The notes: a model not told the origin generated them from the letters alone. Shown: positions 1-6,762, counted from the stretch's first letter. The stretch: 9,288 bases of DNA from Thermoplasmatota archaeon (GCA_028289805.1 JANQNI010000008.1:1-9288), one strand, 5' to 3'. Numbers and translations: made by a program.

Positions 1-130
1 TGGCTCAATGTCGCGATCTTCGAACTCCACCGCGACGGAGAGATCGACGAGATGTGGCGGAACTGGTTCGGCGTCGACATGTTCGCGCCGGTCGGCGTCC
101 GGCCTCGCGCTCGCCGTGCGGTGGAGGTGA
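1..130 (+). CDS. C-terminal end of a probable ABC-type amino-acid substrate-binding protein (partial, frame anomaly)
   Basis: Frame 1 from base 1 reads WLNVAIFELHRDGEIDEMW followed by RNWFGVDMFAPV. This matches the usual end of family-3 extracellular solute-binding proteins (a helix of the form Wl-x-v-x-lk-x-dGeid-x-l-y-x-x-WFG), which capture amino acids or similar small solutes outside the membrane for an ABC importer. Only about 30 family-like residues are present. Frame 1 then has no stop codon until 2415, deep inside the next gene. Frame 2 has a TGA at 128-130, which overlaps the Shine-Dalgarno site of the next gene and lies 3 bases before its ATG, a normal operon layout. The simplest reading is a one-base frame change between about 90 and 125, from either a sequence error or a real mutation, with the TGA at 128 as the original stop. 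The family call rests on a short tail and is moderate. Confidence 0.5.
   Translation, partial: GSMSRSSNSTATERSTRCGGTGSASTCSRRSASGLALAVRWR
123..130 (+). promoter_or_regulatory. Strong Shine-Dalgarno site for the 134 start
   Basis: The octamer GGAGGTGA is fully complementary to the conserved archaeal 16S rRNA 3' end (AUCACCUCC). Its GGAGG core ends 6 bases before the ATG at 134. The final TGA doubles as the probable stop of the upstream gene, so the two genes are likely translationally coupled. This site is the main reason for choosing ATG 134 over the in-frame ATG at 182. Confidence 0.7.
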
Positions 131-133
131 GTC

Positions 134-2242
134 ATGGTTTCCCACCAAAACGGTTTCAACCTCCGCCGCCGCCATCCCCCCATGCGCCCGAGCACTGCGT
201 TGCTCATCGTCCCGCTCCTCCTGGGGGGCCTGGGGGTCCCCCTCGTCGGAGCCGAGCCCGTTCAGGTCCTCACCGACGAGGCCGGCGACGCCGTGGCGCG
301 AACCCCCGACGGCACCGCGCCCCCCTCCGGCACCTACGACCCCTCCGGCGCCGACCTGCTGGGTCTCACCCTCGACGAGACGGCGGGAGCATTGACCTTC
401 TCGCTGGCCGTCGCCGACGTCGCCCCCTCCGCCGAGGGAAGCGGCACCGCCCGCTTCGTCATCGGGTTCTTCCACGCCGACCAGTCCTACCAGGTGGTCG
501 TCTACCGCTTCGGAAGCTTCGACGGCGCCTGGTTCTACGACGCCGAGGTCGAGGCATACGACGCCGGCCGCGAACGCCACGTCCCCGTGTACGGCGTGAG
601 CGTGGACGTGGACGAGGCCGCGAACACGTACCACGTCGCCGTTCCCCGCGACGTGCTGGTGGACGGCAACGGCACCGCCCCCACCGCCGGCCGGGAACTG
701 CGGCTGCTGCGCGTGACGTCCCAGGAGGCCAGCGACGGAGCCGCCTTCAGCCTCGGCACCATCACGGTCGCCGACGCCATGCCCGACAGCGGCGTCAGCG
801 ACGTGCCCTACGCCGTCCAGCGCGGCCTCCTCCAGTCCGGACAGGCACGCCTCCACAGCGACGACCCCGTGCGCGCCAGCAACGGCGAGGAGGCCACCTT
901 CGTCTACTACGTCCAGGGCGTCAACCTCCACGAGGAAGACGACCGGTTCGACCTGGAGGCCATGGGCGTCCCGGGCGGGTGGGGCGTCACCCTCCCCGCC
1001 GCCACCCTGCGCATCCCGGGCAACGACACCGTCACGTTCCCCCTGCTGGTGTCCATCCCGTTCAGCCACCAGCATGGCGCCTTCGAGACCTTCCAGCTCG
1101 AACTGCGCTCCCAGCGCGACGACCGCAGCGTCGGCCGCCTCGAGCTCGGCGTGCGCTTCCTGGAGACGCCGCAACCGGCCGGCCATCACGACACCGTGTG
1201 GATCCACACCCGCCAGGTACCCGCCTCCAACCTGTGCTTCGGCTGCGGCGACGGCAGCATCGCCTTCATGAATGCCGTGGAGGACCACGCGCTGGACGAA
1301 GACATCCCCGCCCGCGGCGAGGACTCGAGCTTCATCGGCACCGGCGTCTGGAACTGGGACGTCTTCCTGGAACCGGGTCTGCGTCTCGGCCTCGACTTCG
1401 ACGTCAACGAGACGGGTTCCCTGGATGTGGAACTGGATGCCCCCAACGCCGTCAGCGATGCCAGCCTCGGCGGCCGCCTCGTGCACTACGCCCGCGTGGG
1501 CGATGGCGTCGAACGGACGCTCCTTGCCGACCTGGTGCCCACCACCCCCGGCACCCTCAACGGTCCCACCACCCTCAGCACGCTCCTCGTGCCGACCCCC
1601 GACGCCGACCTGGTCCCGTACAACCCCCACGCGGCGCTCGTCCTGGAGCTGGAGCTGGAGGGGGACGCCGTCACCGCAGAGGGCGCCGAGGAGTACCTGG
1701 AGCCCGCCCTCACGGGCGGCAGGATGACGCTCCCCCTGTTCGAGTACCGCGACCCCGTCGTCGACGTCTTCGCCCAGCTGGCCGGACTGGACCTGCGCCA
1801 CGCCGACCGCGCCGAGAAGTTCGTCAACCCCGGCGAGACGGTCCTGTTCAACCTGACGCTCGCCAACGAGGGCGCCATCGACGACGTCTTCGAGCTGCGC
1901 GTCAACGGCACCAACCAGGAGTGGGCCCGCGTCCTCGGCGACACGCGCATCTTCGTCGGCACCGGCAACGAACGCCACGTCGTCGTCGCCGTCACGCCCC
2001 CCACCGACGCTCCCGACGGTGCGGTCACCGACCTCGTCGTCACGGTGGCGAGCGTCGCCGAGCCGACCGTGCAGGGCAACGTCCGTGTCGAGGCGACGGT
2101 GGACAGCCTCGTCGACCGCACGGACGAGGGGTTCCTGGTGCAGGACGCCGAGGGACGCCTCACGAGCAAGGAGAGTCCCGGCCCCGCCGTGGGGTTGCTG
2201 CTGGCGGGCCTCGCGGCGGCCGCCCTGCGACGTCGCCGCTGA
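134..2242 (+). CDS. Exported surface protein with NEW3/CARDB-like domains and SPGP C-terminal anchor, paralogue 1
   Basis: This is a 702-residue protein with no assignable enzyme function. Residues 17-40 form a signal peptide (hydrophobic core LLIVPLLLGGLGVPLVGA). Starting at ATG 134 adds a 16-residue lead containing RRR. ATG 182 would give a more classical signal, but 134 has the strong ribosome binding site. Residues about 43-210 look like a CBM9/DOMON-type beta sandwich (DEAGDA, then ADLLGLTL). Residues about 248-340 resemble an NEW3/CARDB Ig-like domain (PGGWGVTLPAATLRIPGNDT). A central region begins with PQPAGHHDTVWIH at 346-358, followed by a C-x-x-C pair at 368 and 371. A second NEW3-like domain starts near NPGE at 565. 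The tail ESPGPAVGLLLAGLAAAALRRRR spans 680-702 and resembles an archaeal PGF-CTERM anchor with Phe replaced by Pro. Five N-x-S/T sequons suggest glycosylation outside the cell. The next gene is a diverged paralogue with the same layout. Domain names are judged from residue patterns only. Confidence 0.85.
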   Translation: MVSHQNGFNLRRRHPPMRPSTALLIVPLLLGGLGVPLVGAEPVQVLTDEAGDAVARTPDGTAPPSGTYDPSGADLLGLTLDETAGALTFSLAVADVAPSAEGSGTARFVIGFFHADQSYQVVVYRFGSFDGAWFYDAEVEAYDAGRERHVPVYGVSVDVDEAANTYHVAVPRDVLVDGNGTAPTAGRELRLLRVTSQEASDGAAFSLGTITVADAMPDSGVSDVPYAVQRGLLQSGQARLHSDDPVRASNGEEATFVYYVQGVNLHEEDDRFDLEAMGVPGGWGVTLPAATLRIPGNDTVTFPLLVSIPFSHQHGAFETFQLELRSQRDDRSVGRLELGVRFLETPQPAGHHDTVWIHTRQVPASNLCFGCGDGSIAFMNAVEDHALDEDIPARGEDSSFIGTGVWNWDVFLEPGLRLGLDFDVNETGSLDVELDAPNAVSDASLGGRLVHYARVGDGVERTLLADLVPTTPGTLNGPTTLSTLLVPTPDADLVPYNPHAALVLELELEGDAVTAEGAEEYLEPALTGGRMTLPLFEYRDPVVDVFAQLAGLDLRHADRAEKFVNPGETVLFNLTLANEGAIDDVFELRVNGTNQEWARVLGDTRIFVGTGNERHVVVAVTPPTDAPDGAVTDLVVTVASVAEPTVQGNVRVEATVDSLVDRTDEGFLVQDAEGRLTSKESPGPAVGLLLAGLAAAALRRRR

Positions 2243-2288
2243 GTGGCCACCGTTGCCCTGCGTCGACCTCCGGGGTCGCTGTGGTGCG

Positions 2289-2325
2289 TGGTTGCATCGG
2301 CTGGATAGATTCGATGCGAACACCA
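2289..2325. promoter_or_regulatory. Imperfect inverted repeat just upstream of a TATA box (possible operator or terminator)
   Basis: TGGTTGCATCG at 2289-2299 pairs with CGATGCGAACACCA at 2312-2325: six perfect pairs (GCATCG/CGATGC), then GTT/AAC and GG/CC with single-base bulges, around a 12-base spacer. It ends 6 bases before the TATA-like box of the next gene, where archaeal activators often bind. No T-run follows, so a terminator for the upstream gene is less likely though possible. The rest of the 118-base gap (2243-2360) holds only the promoter. Confidence 0.3.
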
Positions 2326-2330
2326 CTCGG

Positions 2331-2340
2331 CTTAAGTAAT
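2331..2340 (+). promoter_or_regulatory. TATA-like box of a leaderless promoter for the 2361 gene
   Basis: CTTAAGTAAT is an isolated AT-rich decamer in a very GC-rich setting. Its centre is about 25 bases before ATG 2361, the distance at which archaeal TBP/TFB place the transcription start. The 20 bases between box and ATG contain no Shine-Dalgarno match, so the mRNA probably begins at or within a base or two of the ATG. Confidence 0.6.
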
Positions 2341-2360
2341 CAAAGACCCCCGTTGGCTCC

Positions 2361-4493
2361 ATGCGTGCTTGGTCGTGGCTTCTGCTCCTGCTGTTGTTCA
2401 GCCCCGTTGCCGTGAGTGCCCAGGAGGCCCAGGGCCCGCCCCTGCTGGAGGACCCCGCGGGGGACGTGCGGGCCGTCGCGGCCGGGCAGGACGCCGGCGC
2501 CAGCCCGGCCGCCGTCGACCGCGTCGACCTGCGCGCCGTGCACCTCGTCGAGACCCCCACGCACCTGGAGGCGTCCTTCCAGGTGGGCGCCATCGAGCAG
2601 GACCCCAGCGTCGTCCACGGCCTGTTCCTGAACTTCGAGTACGCCGGCATGCGGTACGAGGTCCGGGCGTCCTCCAGCCTCGGCGGCACCGATTACTTCG
2701 CGGCATTCTTCCGCATCGACGAGTCCACCGGCCGCACCAACTACGTCGACAACCTGGAGGCGACGGTCAGCACGGGCACGGCCACAATCCACGTCCTCGT
2801 CCCCCGCGACCTCGTCGTCGGCGCCGACGGCGCCCCCCTGGTCCCCGACCGCAGCCTCACGGACATCGGCGTGATCTCTCGCGGGCTCTCCGTCTACCTC
2901 ATCAGCATCGAGGGCGAACCAGCCACCCTCACCCTCCGCGACGACGTGGACGGCACGGCGGAACTGCTGCTGCGCCACGGCGTCGAACAGACCGGCAACG
3001 CCCGCCTGTGGAGCGAAACGCCGTTTCGCTCCAGCAACGGCGAGGCCACCACCTTCGTCTTCCAGGTCGAGGCCCAAAACGTGGGCGAGGCGGCCGACGA
3101 CTTCGAGCTGGCGCTCCAGGGCGTCCCCGCCAAGTGGGACGTGCAGTTGCCCGTCGAGCGGCTTCACCTGGAGGCCGGCGAGCAGAAGCGCGTCCCCCTC
3201 GTGGTGCGCACCCCCTTCGCGCACGCCCACGGCAGCCTGGAGCAGTTCCTGCTGAGCCTGACGAGCGTCTCCGGCGACGGCGTCGGCCGCGTCGAGATGG
3301 GCGTCCGCTACCCCCTCATCCCGCAACCCGCCGGCCACCACGACACCCTCTGGATGCACCCCGTCCCCGGCCCCACGGACCCGCTCTCCACGTCCGTCGA
3401 CCTGCTCAACGAGGCGATCAGCGGCTCCGGCAGCTACTACACGGACGCGGTCGTGATGAACGCCGTGGAGTCGGACGAGCGGCTGCAGACGGGGCCGGTG
3501 AACGGGCACGTCTGCGACAACGGCCGCAACGGCACCTCCCCCCTCGCGCCCACCTACTGCTGGCGCGTCTACCTCGACCCCGGCCTCGACATGGGCCTCG
3601 ACTTCGACCTGGGCCGCCTGGGGGCCGTGGAGGTGCCCGTGCAGGCCCTCGTCCCCACCGACGGCGCCGTCCTGGGCGGCACCCTCTACCACCTCGGGTC
3701 CCCCGAGACCGTGGAAGAGGTCGGCTACTCCTACACCACGCAGGAGTACACGCCCGTGGCCGACGTGGTCGGCGGCGACCCCGTCAACATCGGCCTCGAC
3801 GAGACGGTGCTCCTGTCCGCCACCGTCGTGCCCCGCCCCGAGGCGGACCTGGTGCCCTACGCCCCCGACGCCGGGCTCGTCCTCGTGCTGGAACTGGAGA
3901 CGGACCGCCTCGACTACGCGCTGTTCGGTCCCCACGAGGAGCCCGCGCTGCTGCCCGGCGGCTTCCTGCGCCTGCCCCTGCTGGAATACAGCGACCCCGT
4001 CGACCAGGTCTTCAGCGCCGCCGACGCCCTGCGGCTGGAGGTCGTCACCGAGCAGGAGCGGATGCTCAACCCCGGCGACACGGCCGTCTTCGCCGTCGAC
4101 GTCGCCCACGCCGGCGAGCGGGGCACCTTCGACGCCCGCGTCGTCGGCGGCAACGTGGAGTGGGCGTCCCTGCTGGGCCCCACCACGTTCACCCTGGAGG
4201 GCAACGAGACCCAGCGCCTCTCCGTCCGCGTCACCGCCCCCGCCGACGCCCCCGACGAGGCCGTGGCGGACCTGGTGCTGGAGGTGGCGAGCACGAGCGA
4301 CCTCAGCGTCCGCGGGCTGCTGCGCCTCGTCGCCGTCGTCGACACGGACGCGGAGCACCCCGACGACGCCGAGCAGGCCGCCGCCCTGGCCCAGAACGCC
4401 GGCCGGAACAGTCCCGGACCCGTCGCGCCGCTGCTGCTGGCCGCCGTCGCCCTCCTGGCGCTCGCCCGCCGGCGGGGTCCCGACCGCCGCTGA
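2361..4493 (+). CDS. Exported surface protein with NEW3/CARDB-like domains and SPGP C-terminal anchor, paralogue 2
   Basis: This 710-residue protein follows paralogue 1 and shares its whole architecture. The signal peptide is residues 1-20 (MRAWSWLLLLLLFSPVAVSA). An N-terminal beta-sandwich-like region begins LLEDPAGDV and continues VDRVDLRAVHLVE. The first NEW3/CARDB-like domain starts near 226 (SNGEATTFVF, then GVPAKWDVQLP). The central signature PQPAGHHDTLWMH is at 321-333. Cysteines at 385 and 400 flank an Asn-rich loop (CDNGRNGTS), and they may form a disulfide in the oxidising exterior. RVYLDPGLDMGLDFD and EADLVPYAPDAGLVL match lines in paralogue 1. The second NEW3-like domain begins near NPGD at 570. 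The tail NSPGPVAPLLLAAVALLALARRR starts at 683. Shared features run along the full length, so this is an old tandem duplication. The start is fixed by the signal peptide and the leaderless promoter. The protein is probably anchored outside the membrane; ligand unknown. A structural or ligand-binding surface role is only inference. Confidence 0.88.
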   Translation: MRAWSWLLLLLLFSPVAVSAQEAQGPPLLEDPAGDVRAVAAGQDAGASPAAVDRVDLRAVHLVETPTHLEASFQVGAIEQDPSVVHGLFLNFEYAGMRYEVRASSSLGGTDYFAAFFRIDESTGRTNYVDNLEATVSTGTATIHVLVPRDLVVGADGAPLVPDRSLTDIGVISRGLSVYLISIEGEPATLTLRDDVDGTAELLLRHGVEQTGNARLWSETPFRSSNGEATTFVFQVEAQNVGEAADDFELALQGVPAKWDVQLPVERLHLEAGEQKRVPLVVRTPFAHAHGSLEQFLLSLTSVSGDGVGRVEMGVRYPLIPQPAGHHDTLWMHPVPGPTDPLSTSVDLLNEAISGSGSYYTDAVVMNAVESDERLQTGPVNGHVCDNGRNGTSPLAPTYCWRVYLDPGLDMGLDFDLGRLGAVEVPVQALVPTDGAVLGGTLYHLGSPETVEEVGYSYTTQEYTPVADVVGGDPVNIGLDETVLLSATVVPRPEADLVPYAPDAGLVLVLELETDRLDYALFGPHEEPALLPGGFLRLPLLEYSDPVDQVFSAADALRLEVVTEQERMLNPGDTAVFAVDVAHAGERGTFDARVVGGNVEWASLLGPTTFTLEGNETQRLSVRVTAPADAPDEAVADLVLEVASTSDLSVRGLLRLVAVVDTDAEHPDDAEQAAALAQNAGRNSPGPVAPLLLAAVALLALARRRGPDRR

Positions 4494-4514
4494 CCGGTCC
4501 GGCCCGCCCCGTTG

Positions 4515-4523
4515 CCTTCAAAT
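4515..4523 (+). promoter_or_regulatory. Possible TATA-like box for the methylmalonyl-CoA mutase subunit gene
   Basis: CCTTCAAAT is the only AT-rich stretch in the 53-base gap and lies about 26-27 bases before ATG 4547. No Shine-Dalgarno match precedes that ATG. Spacing fits a leaderless promoter, but the box is a weak TATA match, so co-transcription with the upstream gene remains possible. Confidence 0.4.
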
Positions 4524-4546
4524 CCGGGCGCCTCGTGGTCGCGGCA

Positions 4547-4960
4547 ATGACGGACCGCCCCATCCGCGTTCTGGTGGCCAAGCCGGGCCTGGACGGCCAC
4601 GACCGCGGCGCCAAGGTCGTTGCCCGCGCCCTGCGCGACGCCGGCTTCGAGGTCATCTACACGGGCCTGCGCCAGACGCCGCAGCAGATCGTCAGCGCGG
4701 CCATCCAGGAGGACGTGGACCTCGTCGGCCTGAGCTGCCTCAGCGGCGCCCACAACACGCTGTTTCCCAAGATCAAGCAACTGCTGGTCGACGAGGGGGC
4801 GGAGGACGTGGTCGTCTTCGGCGGCGGCATCATCCCCGACGACGACGCCACGCTGCTGGGCGAGAAGGGGATCGAGGCCGTCTTCGGCCCCGGCACCGAC
4901 ACCCGCGACATCGTCACCTTCATCGAGAAGCACCCCCGCTTCAACGGGCGCTTCGAGTAG
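4547..4960 (+). CDS. mcmA2: Methylmalonyl-CoA mutase, B12-binding small subunit
   Basis: A 137-residue stand-alone cobalamin-binding domain. The family signature is complete: DGHDRG at 16-21 (D-x-H-x-x-G, where His18 would ligate cobalt from below), S-x-L at 63-65 (GLSCLSGAH), and the GGG turn at 92-94 followed by IIPDDD. Length and ends match the separate small subunit of archaeal methylmalonyl-CoA mutase, which works with a catalytic TIM-barrel subunit to convert (R)-methylmalonyl-CoA to succinyl-CoA in propionyl-CoA breakdown. The catalytic subunit is not in the window and must be elsewhere. The neighbour meaB begins 4 bases after the stop, which supports the mutase assignment over other B12 mutases. 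Isobutyryl-CoA or ethylmalonyl-CoA mutase small subunits are similar and cannot be fully excluded. An in-frame extension upstream is Arg/Pro-rich noise from the antisense-like frame, so ATG 4547 is preferred. Confidence 0.93.
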   Translation: MTDRPIRVLVAKPGLDGHDRGAKVVARALRDAGFEVIYTGLRQTPQQIVSAAIQEDVDLVGLSCLSGAHNTLFPKIKQLLVDEGAEDVVVFGGGIIPDDDATLLGEKGIEAVFGPGTDTRDIVTFIEKHPRFNGRFE

Positions 4961-4964
4961 GCCC

Positions 4965-5921
4965 ATGGACGCCGCCGAACTCGTCGAGGGGGTCCGCGCC
5001 GGCAAGCGCCGCCCCGTCGCCCGCCTGCTGAGCCTCGTCGAGGAGAACCACCCCGTCGCCGTGGAGGCGCTGCGGGAACTGCACGACGCCACCGGCGGCG
5101 CCCACGTCGTCGGCGTCACCGGGAGCCCCGGCACGGGCAAGTCCACCCTCACCGACCGGCTCATCGAGCACTACCGCCGCGAGGGCAAGCGCGTCGGCGT
5201 CATCGCCGTCGACCCCTCCAGCCCCTTCAGCGGCGGCGCCATCCTGGGCGACCGCATCCGCATGCAGTCGCGCAGCACCGACCCCGGCGTCTTCATCCGC
5301 AGCGTCGGTACCCGCGGCGCCCTCGGCGGCCTCAGCGCCTCCACCGCGGACGCCGTGAAGGTCCTCGACGCCAGCGGCTGCGACGTCGTCATCGTCGAGA
5401 CCGTCGGCGTCGGCCAGGCCGAGGTCGACGTGGTGCGCCTCGCCGACACCGTCTGCGTCGTGCTGGTGCCCAACCTGGGCGACGACGTGCAGGCCGTCAA
5501 GGCCGGCGTCATGGAGATCGCCGACGTCTTCGTCGTCAACAAGGCCGACCTGGACGGCAGCGACAAGGTCCACGCCGAGGTGGAGGCGAGCATGAGCCTC
5601 GGCCACCCCGACGAGGACGACTTCTGGTGGCCCCCCATCGTGCGCACCGTCGCCGACCGCGCCACCGGCGTCCCCGAACTGGCCGATGCCGTCGCCGAGC
5701 ACCGCGCGTGGGCCGAGCGCACCGGCCACTGGCACACCCGCCGCCGGCAGCGGTTGCGCCGCCAGGTCCGCGACCTCCTGCACCGCGCCGTGGAGCGCTT
5801 CGCCTTCTCGGGGCAGGACCCCCGCGACGACTTCGCGCCCCTGTTCGAGGCGGCGCAGCACGGCGAGTCCGCCCCGCAGGACGTGGCGGCGCGCATCCTG
5901 GACGCCTTCAAGCGGTCCTGA
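4965..5921 (+). CDS. meaB: MeaB/ArgK-type GTPase chaperone of methylmalonyl-CoA mutase
   Basis: A 318-residue P-loop GTPase of the SIMIBI class, of normal family length. The Walker A loop GSPGTGKS is at 53-60, the family motif VDPSSPFSGGAILGDRIRM starts at 82, ETVGVGQ is at 145-151 and the guanine-specificity motif NKAD is at 192-195. The C-terminal helical part (from about 240) fits the dimerisation arm. MeaB-type proteins use GTP to gate loading of adenosylcobalamin into methylmalonyl-CoA mutase and to protect or release damaged cofactor. The ATG lies 4 bases after the mcmA2 stop with no clear Shine-Dalgarno site, so translation is probably coupled to mcmA2. Older databases call this family an arginine/ornithine transport ATPase (ArgK); that name does not suit this context. 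It converges with the minus-strand gene ending at 5987. Confidence 0.95.
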   Translation: MDAAELVEGVRAGKRRPVARLLSLVEENHPVAVEALRELHDATGGAHVVGVTGSPGTGKSTLTDRLIEHYRREGKRVGVIAVDPSSPFSGGAILGDRIRMQSRSTDPGVFIRSVGTRGALGGLSASTADAVKVLDASGCDVVIVETVGVGQAEVDVVRLADTVCVVLVPNLGDDVQAVKAGVMEIADVFVVNKADLDGSDKVHAEVEASMSLGHPDEDDFWWPPIVRTVADRATGVPELADAVAEHRAWAERTGHWHTRRRQRLRRQVRDLLHRAVERFAFSGQDPRDDFAPLFEAAQHGESAPQDVAARILDAFKRS

Positions 5922-5934
5922 ACCGCCCGACGCA

Positions 5935-5948
5935 GCCCCCGCGGGGGC
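5935..5948. terminator. Perfect GC palindrome between convergent genes (possible terminator element)
   Basis: GCCCCCGCGGGGGC is a perfect 14-base palindrome 14 bases after the meaB stop, in the 65-base gap between converging genes. It could fold into a five-pair stem with a CGCG loop. It is followed on the plus strand by a purine-rich tract (5955-5969), which on the minus strand would be a C/T-rich run just past the end of the membrane-protein gene. Archaeal termination relies mainly on T-rich stretches and none is obvious here, so the role is uncertain. Confidence 0.3.
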
Positions 5949-5986
5949 AAGCAAGGGGAAGGGGAGGAAGGATGGGCCGGGCGGCC

Positions 5987-6751
5987 CTACGCGGAGTTCT
6001 TGGCGAACGCCCGCCAGACCAGGATGGCGGCGAAGGCGATGACGGTCACCGCGATCATGGGGACGAGGTTCTCGTCGGGGATGCCGCTCTCGCTCTCGGG
6101 TGCCGGCGGTTCGTAGTTGCCACCCCGGAGGCTGGGCGTGGCCTCCTGCTGCTGGGTGACGGTGGCGTCGTCGCCCTTCTCCACGTACGTGAAGAGGATC
6201 TGGTCGCCGTCGGCAGGCTGCTCGTCGAGGAGGTTCGGGACGTTGGCGACGCGGGTCCAGGCGTCGTCGCCCCAGGGGCGGTGGTAGACCACGAACTCGT
6301 GCGTGTCGTTCGTCTCGAACGTGCCCGTGATGCGGTGGGGGGCACCGACCTCGACGCGGTCCTGGAACACGTCCACGTCCAGCTTCTCCATCATCTCCCC
6401 GAGGGGGATGCACCGTTCCGCGCCGGGGTGCGCGTGCAGGATGCCGTCGTCGCCGTGGATGTGGAACCCGGAGGCGGGGCTGGTGTTCGCGTCGCCCCAC
6501 GCGGCGTCGAGGCCGGGGTTGAAGGACAACCGCTGGTCGTCGATGAAGACCGCGTAGCCCGCGTGCCAGTGGCCGGGACATTCCTCGCCCGCCTCGATGG
6601 CGCCCGTCGCCTGGCCGTACTGGAACGCCATGACGGCGGCCCACGCCAGGACGATGATGATGGGGGTGCGGTACTTCACGAGGGGATTGACCTTGGACTT
6701 GTCGTCCGCGGAGACGTTGGCGCGGCGACGCGGGGGGTTGGCATCGGACAT
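5987..6751 (-). CDS. Two-pass membrane protein with His/Cys-rich outside domain, possibly metal-binding
   Basis: A 254-residue protein of unknown function. A short Arg/Lys-rich cytoplasmic lead is followed by a membrane helix at about 29-45 (TPIIIVLAWAAVMAF), an external domain of about 180 residues, and a second helix at about 229-247 near the C-terminus (LVPMIAVTVIAFAAILVW). The outside domain carries C58-P-G-H61-W-H63, then F-H97-I-H99-GDDGIL-H106-A-H108, and C114. These paired histidines and two cysteines could make a metal site (copper or zinc) or, with the cysteines, a disulfide. The H-W-H-A-x-x-x-x-F/Y-x-D-x and H-x-H-x-x-x-G-I/L-x-H pattern recalls uncharacterised bacterial and archaeal membrane-linked proteins with HWHA motifs; I cannot name the family. 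The start ATG lies 4 bases after the dehydrogenase stop with a GGAGTGA site 7 bases away, so the two are coupled, although a shared function is not evident. Confidence 0.85.
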   Translation of the reverse strand: MSDANPPRRRANVSADDKSKVNPLVKYRTPIIIVLAWAAVMAFQYGQATGAIEAGEECPGHWHAGYAVFIDDQRLSFNPGLDAAWGDANTSPASGFHIHGDDGILHAHPGAERCIPLGEMMEKLDVDVFQDRVEVGAPHRITGTFETNDTHEFVVYHRPWGDDAWTRVANVPNLLDEQPADGDQILFTYVEKGDDATVTQQQEATPSLRGGNYEPPAPESESGIPDENLVPMIAVTVIAFAAILVWRAFAKNSA

Positions 6752-6755
6752 GGGT

Positions 6756-6762
6756 TCACTCC
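6756..6762 (-). promoter_or_regulatory. Shine-Dalgarno site overlapping the dehydrogenase stop
   Basis: On the minus strand GGAGTGA ends the acyl-CoA dehydrogenase gene (its TGA is the stop codon) and its GGAG core sits 7 bases before the ATG at 6751. This repeats the stop-within-Shine-Dalgarno arrangement seen at 123-130 and marks the two minus-strand genes as one operon. Confidence 0.6.

Noticed and set aside
52..2415. 787-codon plus-strand frame continuing from the substrate-binding-protein tail
   Set aside because: After about residue 30 it is Arg/Pro-rich low-complexity sequence, typical of the +1 frame of a GC-rich gene, and it overlaps the well-supported 134-2242 gene throughout.
5..2689. 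Long minus-strand open frame opposite the two surface-protein genes (894 codons), and a similar one at 2340-4358
   Set aside because: These are antisense shadows of GC-rich genes: Val/Gly/Ala/Asp-rich, repetitive, with no recognisable motif, while the plus strand carries signal peptides, paired paralogy and anchors.
134..4493. Recent gene duplication or conversion between the two surface-protein genes
   Set aside because: By eye the proteins are clearly related but well diverged, with different insert lengths and no long identical DNA blocks, so the duplication is old.
4941..6644. 567-codon minus-strand frame across meaB and the membrane-protein gene
   Set aside because: It is antisense to meaB, whose GTPase motifs are unmistakable, and out of frame with the motif-bearing membrane-protein gene.
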